The position numbers and the translations under genes were made by a program. A stretch of DNA of 64,000 nucleotides from positions 186,001 to 250,000 of the forward strand of contig CP085629.1 in the NCBI GenBank assembly GCA_024704175.1. Direction: 5' to 3'. Below, piece after piece: positions 61,625-64,000 of this stretch. How positions within the stretch are numbered: position 1 is the first letter of the stretch; every line of letters begins with the position of its first letter. The DNA is from Paenibacillus sp. P25 (GTDB taxonomy: Bacteria > Bacillota > Bacilli > Paenibacillales > NBRC-103111). The notes under the pieces were generated by a model. The model was given only the letters and a program-made list of their open reading frames with translations, was not told where the DNA came from and did no database searches.

Positions 61625-63125
61625 ATGCAAGCTCGAATCAACGTAAATGTTACGAAGAAGCAGAATTTAATTCATCATTTTATGTACGGACAGTTTATTG
61701 AATTTCTAGGAAGGTGCATTGATAAAGGTATTTTTCACCCCGGTTCTCCGTTGTCCGATAAAAACGGATTTCGTCAAGACGTGCTGGAGAAAGCAAAGGG
61801 GCCGCAGCCTCCGCTTCTTAGATTCCCCGGCGGCACAATGGTCAAATTGTACCACTGGATGGAAGGCATCGGGGCGAAGGAGGAGCGCAAGCGCCAAAGC
61901 AATCGGATCTGGGGAGGGGTCATCGACCACGCATTCGGTACAAACGAATTTATTCAATATTGCCGAGAAATTGGAGCAGAGCCCTTCATCATCGTCAACA
62001 TGACGACAGGGACGGCTGAAGAAGCGTACCAATTGGGTAGAATATTGCAACGGAACGGGCGACACTTACTATGCCAATCTGCGCAGAAGCCATGGTTTCG
62101 AGGAACCGCATAACGTTAAGTACTGGGGACTTGGCAACGAGGAAGCTGCGGTGCCCGATATCGGCTATCTTCACGATCCGCACGAATACATTAAAGCATC
62201 TTGGGAGTTCGCCAAACAGATGAAGTTGACCGACCGTTCGATTAAGCTCGTGATGGTAGGGGAAAAACCGGAGTGGAACAAGGCGATCCTGGATAAGCTT
62301 CATCCGATATGCGATTACCTTTCGCTTCACTATTATGCCCGCTCGGAGAACGATGACTACGCCAACTTGTTTGATCATGCGGTCCGAATGGAGGACATGA
62401 TCGTCGATACAAAAAAGCTTCTCGATCGTTATCCTACAAGGGTTGAGTCATTCGATCGCTGGTACCGCTTCCCGCCAAGACAGCGGGAAATTCAGATTGC
62501 ACTTGACGAATGGGGCATTTGGCAGCATCAGAGTTCGGACGATTACGTAGCGGACCTGGAGGCAGTCTTCAACTGGAAGGAGGCGCTGCTCGTCGCTAGT
62601 ATGCTGAACGTAATGCAGCGGCAGAGTCAAACGGTGACGATGGCGACTTTCGCGCAGATGGTCAACATTTTGGCGCCGATCTTCACGAACGAGGACGGTT
62701 CGTTTTGTCAAACGATCTATCATCCGTTGCAACTTTATCGGGAACACAGCGGGAATTGGAAGCTGTCGTGCGAAGCAGAATCAATGATGTTATTGGATGG
62801 TGATGGTAGAGCGACGGTGAGTGCTTGTCTGGATGTATCGGCTACCTATCACGATGAGAAAAGTGAGGTCATCGTCGCTGTTGTCAACCGCCACCCGGAA
62901 CAGTTTGTGACTGCGGCGGTGTCATTTGTCGGACCGGGAAGCTTGGAGATTAGCGAGGCGATTGAATTGAAATGCCCATCGTGGGTGACGGTTAACGGCT
63001 TTGCTATCGCAGACCAGGTGACGCGCATGGCAAAGACAGATGCTCGGTACGACTCGGAGCGAGGGTATGTATTCCCTCCTCATTCAATCACGCCGCTTAA
63101 ACATCGCTATCGTATAGATGAATAA
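61625..63125 (+). CDS. GH51 alpha-L-arabinofuranosidase, one frameshift
   Basis: About 500 residues, cytoplasmic. N-terminal LIHHFMYGQFIEFLGRCIDKG, then PLLRFPGGTMV, HNVKYWGLGNEEA (acid/base Glu), and QIALDEWGIW (nucleophile Glu), the GH51 pattern. The frame breaks near 62025, at AEEA, with one extra base and continues as NWVEYCNGTGDTYYANLRR. ATG 61625 follows AAGGAGAG by about 9 bases; a longer upstream frame lacks a good site. It cleaves terminal arabinofuranose from imported oligomers. Confidence 0.9.
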
Positions 63126-63144
63126 TCACATTTAGTCGCATGTA

Positions 63145-63172
63145 AGCCGGCGGATCCGCGTCGGCTTTTTAA
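63145..63172 (+). terminator. Terminator after GH51
   Basis: AGCCG (63145-63149) pairs with CGGCT (63162-63166), with GCG/CGC inside, then TTTTT. It follows the GH51 stop by 19 bases. Confidence 0.75.
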
Positions 63173-63611
63173 GCGCATATGAGTCGCTCTACAGGAAGGT
63201 TCTTTTTCTTCGTGAAATCTATAGCTAAGTGGGGCCGCAAATCGAAAATTGACTTTTGGGACGGCCTAAAATAGGGATGAAAATTTCTCCAAGGGCTGTC
63301 AAAGGTAGCAAAGGCAAAAGTCCCTTTTTACGTCTGAGTCTTTGCCTGATCGGAATCCCCCTTCACAAGTTGTCCAGATAGTCACAAAAAAGAATCAAGA
63401 AATATAGAGCTAGAAAAAATAATTAAGGACATAAAATGTCCTAACAAATCAAAACGAGTAAGGCAAGAATTGCGATGTATGAATTCGTTCACGCCACTAA
63501 GTGTATCTATGAGAAACTTCGAAAAGCCTCAAACAGAACAACAAAAATCTTTACGAAGTTACGTCGATCAACACGTATTCAGGCTCACAATTTAAAAAGT
63601 AAAATGCAATG
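63173..63611. other. AT-rich gene-free stretch
   Basis: About 440 bases, AT-rich, with no frame that has both a start and coding character. A short inverted pair AGGACA/TGTCCT occurs near 63424-63442. No RNA gene recognised. Confidence 0.4.
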
Positions 63612-63639
63612 AAATCCATCGCAACTAGCGATGGGTTTT
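63612..63639 (+). terminator. Hairpin with T run
   Basis: CCATCGC (63616-63622) pairs with GCGATGG (63628-63634) around AACTA, flanked by AAAT and GTTTT. It looks like an intrinsic terminator of a lost gene, just before repeat copy 3. Confidence 0.6.
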
Positions 63640-63644
63640 CCTCC

Positions 63645-63863
63645 GTCGGGAATGGGATAAGGTTCTTGTCATTTATGGGATAATGTTCTTGTCATCCGAC
63701 AAGAAAAGAAGAAGAAGAATTGTCGGGTGACAAGAACATGATCTCATTAATTGCCGCGTAAATCGCGGCATTTTTATATTATGGGATAAAGTTCTTGTCA
63801 AAATCAAATGACAAGAACTTTATCCCATTCCCGAAATTGACAAGAACATTATCTCATTCCCGA
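63645..63863 (+). repeat. Dispersed palindromic repeat, copy 3 (full length)
   Basis: The fullest copy. Order: two inverse units (GGGAATGGGATAAGGTTCTTGTCA-type and ATGGGATAATGTTCTTGTCA), a stem CCGACAA/TTGTCGG around a GA-rich loop, a forward unit, the GCCGCGTAAATCGCGGC hairpin with T tail, an inverse unit, then two forward units ending TCATTCCCGA. Six units of one 20-base motif in a mirrored layout suggest the ends of an insertion sequence or a MITE. The last bases (63864-64000) hold no gene I can name. Confidence 0.8.
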
Positions 63864-64000
63864 TGGATCACGACGGTGGCCGGCCCGAAAAGATCTGCTA
63901 CCATCGTTGCGCTAACGGGCAGTTTAATAGGAGTGATGCCACTGTTTTTGGAGTAGAATGAAGTGGAGAGTTATGCCAGAAGGGGAACAATGACAAGTTA

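Noticed and set aside
63645..63863. CRISPR array
   Set aside because: The units are mirrored and unevenly spaced with no unique spacers of regular length; this is a palindromic repeat.
63864..64000. Start of an IS66-like gene after repeat copy 3
   Set aside because: The sequence is too short and no frame matches a transposase motif I could verify.

Overview
The window looks like chromosomal DNA of a plant-polysaccharide-degrading Bacillota, most likely Paenibacillus or a close relative. The evidence is strong AGGAGG-type ribosome sites with some GTG and TTG starts, many carbohydrate ABC importers with lipoprotein binding proteins, YesM/YesN-type and Cache-AraC sensors, LacI and GntR regulators, an S-layer-homology protein, and secreted glycan-active enzymes. 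I assign the genus by gene style, not by any marker gene. I saw no rRNA, tRNA or CRISPR.

Layout. (1) 1-2000: an XRE/MmyB-type regulator next to a broken MDR oxidoreductase. (2) 2300-12400: a 2H-phosphoesterase-like gene (DUF1868), an LplB/YtcP-type importer, a PP2C-like protein, a secreted GDPD-pectinesterase-FN3 fusion and a LacI regulator; three near-identical 18-bp palindromes precede the first genes and mark a probable local regulon. (3) 12500-15500: small orphan frames, then a secreted propeller-type glycosidase with ricin-type repeats. (4) 15700-24300: a xylo-oligosaccharide-type module with an MsmEFG-like importer, a YesM/YesN two-component system and a GH120 beta-xylosidase. (5) 24350-26700: a patchwork of mobile remnants, with an orphan IS605-like end and omega-RNA-like segment, phage-like small genes, Ca-binding repeats and an ORF-less group II intron remnant. 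(6) 27000-36000: GntR, sugar isomerase, importer with its own ATPase, HAD, a gutted metallo-beta-lactamase-fold gene and a GDPD, which reads as a glycerophosphodiester/polyol-phosphate scavenging cluster. (7) 36000-37400: IS256 and IS110 debris. (8) 37900-50100: a galactomannan module with GH26 mannanase (CBM35), LacI, a clan GH-A enzyme, a GH36 alpha-galactosidase and an importer. (9) 50200-53560: a large SLH surface protein. (10) 54400-55200: truncated genes. (11) 55400-63100: an arabinose-oligosaccharide module with importer permeases, a Cache-AraC regulator, a binding lipoprotein and a GH51 arabinofuranosidase.

How the genes work together: secreted enzymes (pectinesterase, propeller glycosidase, mannanase) cut pectin, arabinan and mannan outside the cell. 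CUT1 importers bring in the oligomers. Cytoplasmic GH120, GH-A, GH36 and GH51 enzymes finish them. LacI, AraC and two-component sensors gate each module, and cre-like sites suggest carbon catabolite control.

A major caveat is that about half of the genes carry a reading-frame break while staying conserved on both sides. At least six breaks lie in G or T homopolymers, so many are probably sequencing indels. I give whole-gene spans and name the breaks.
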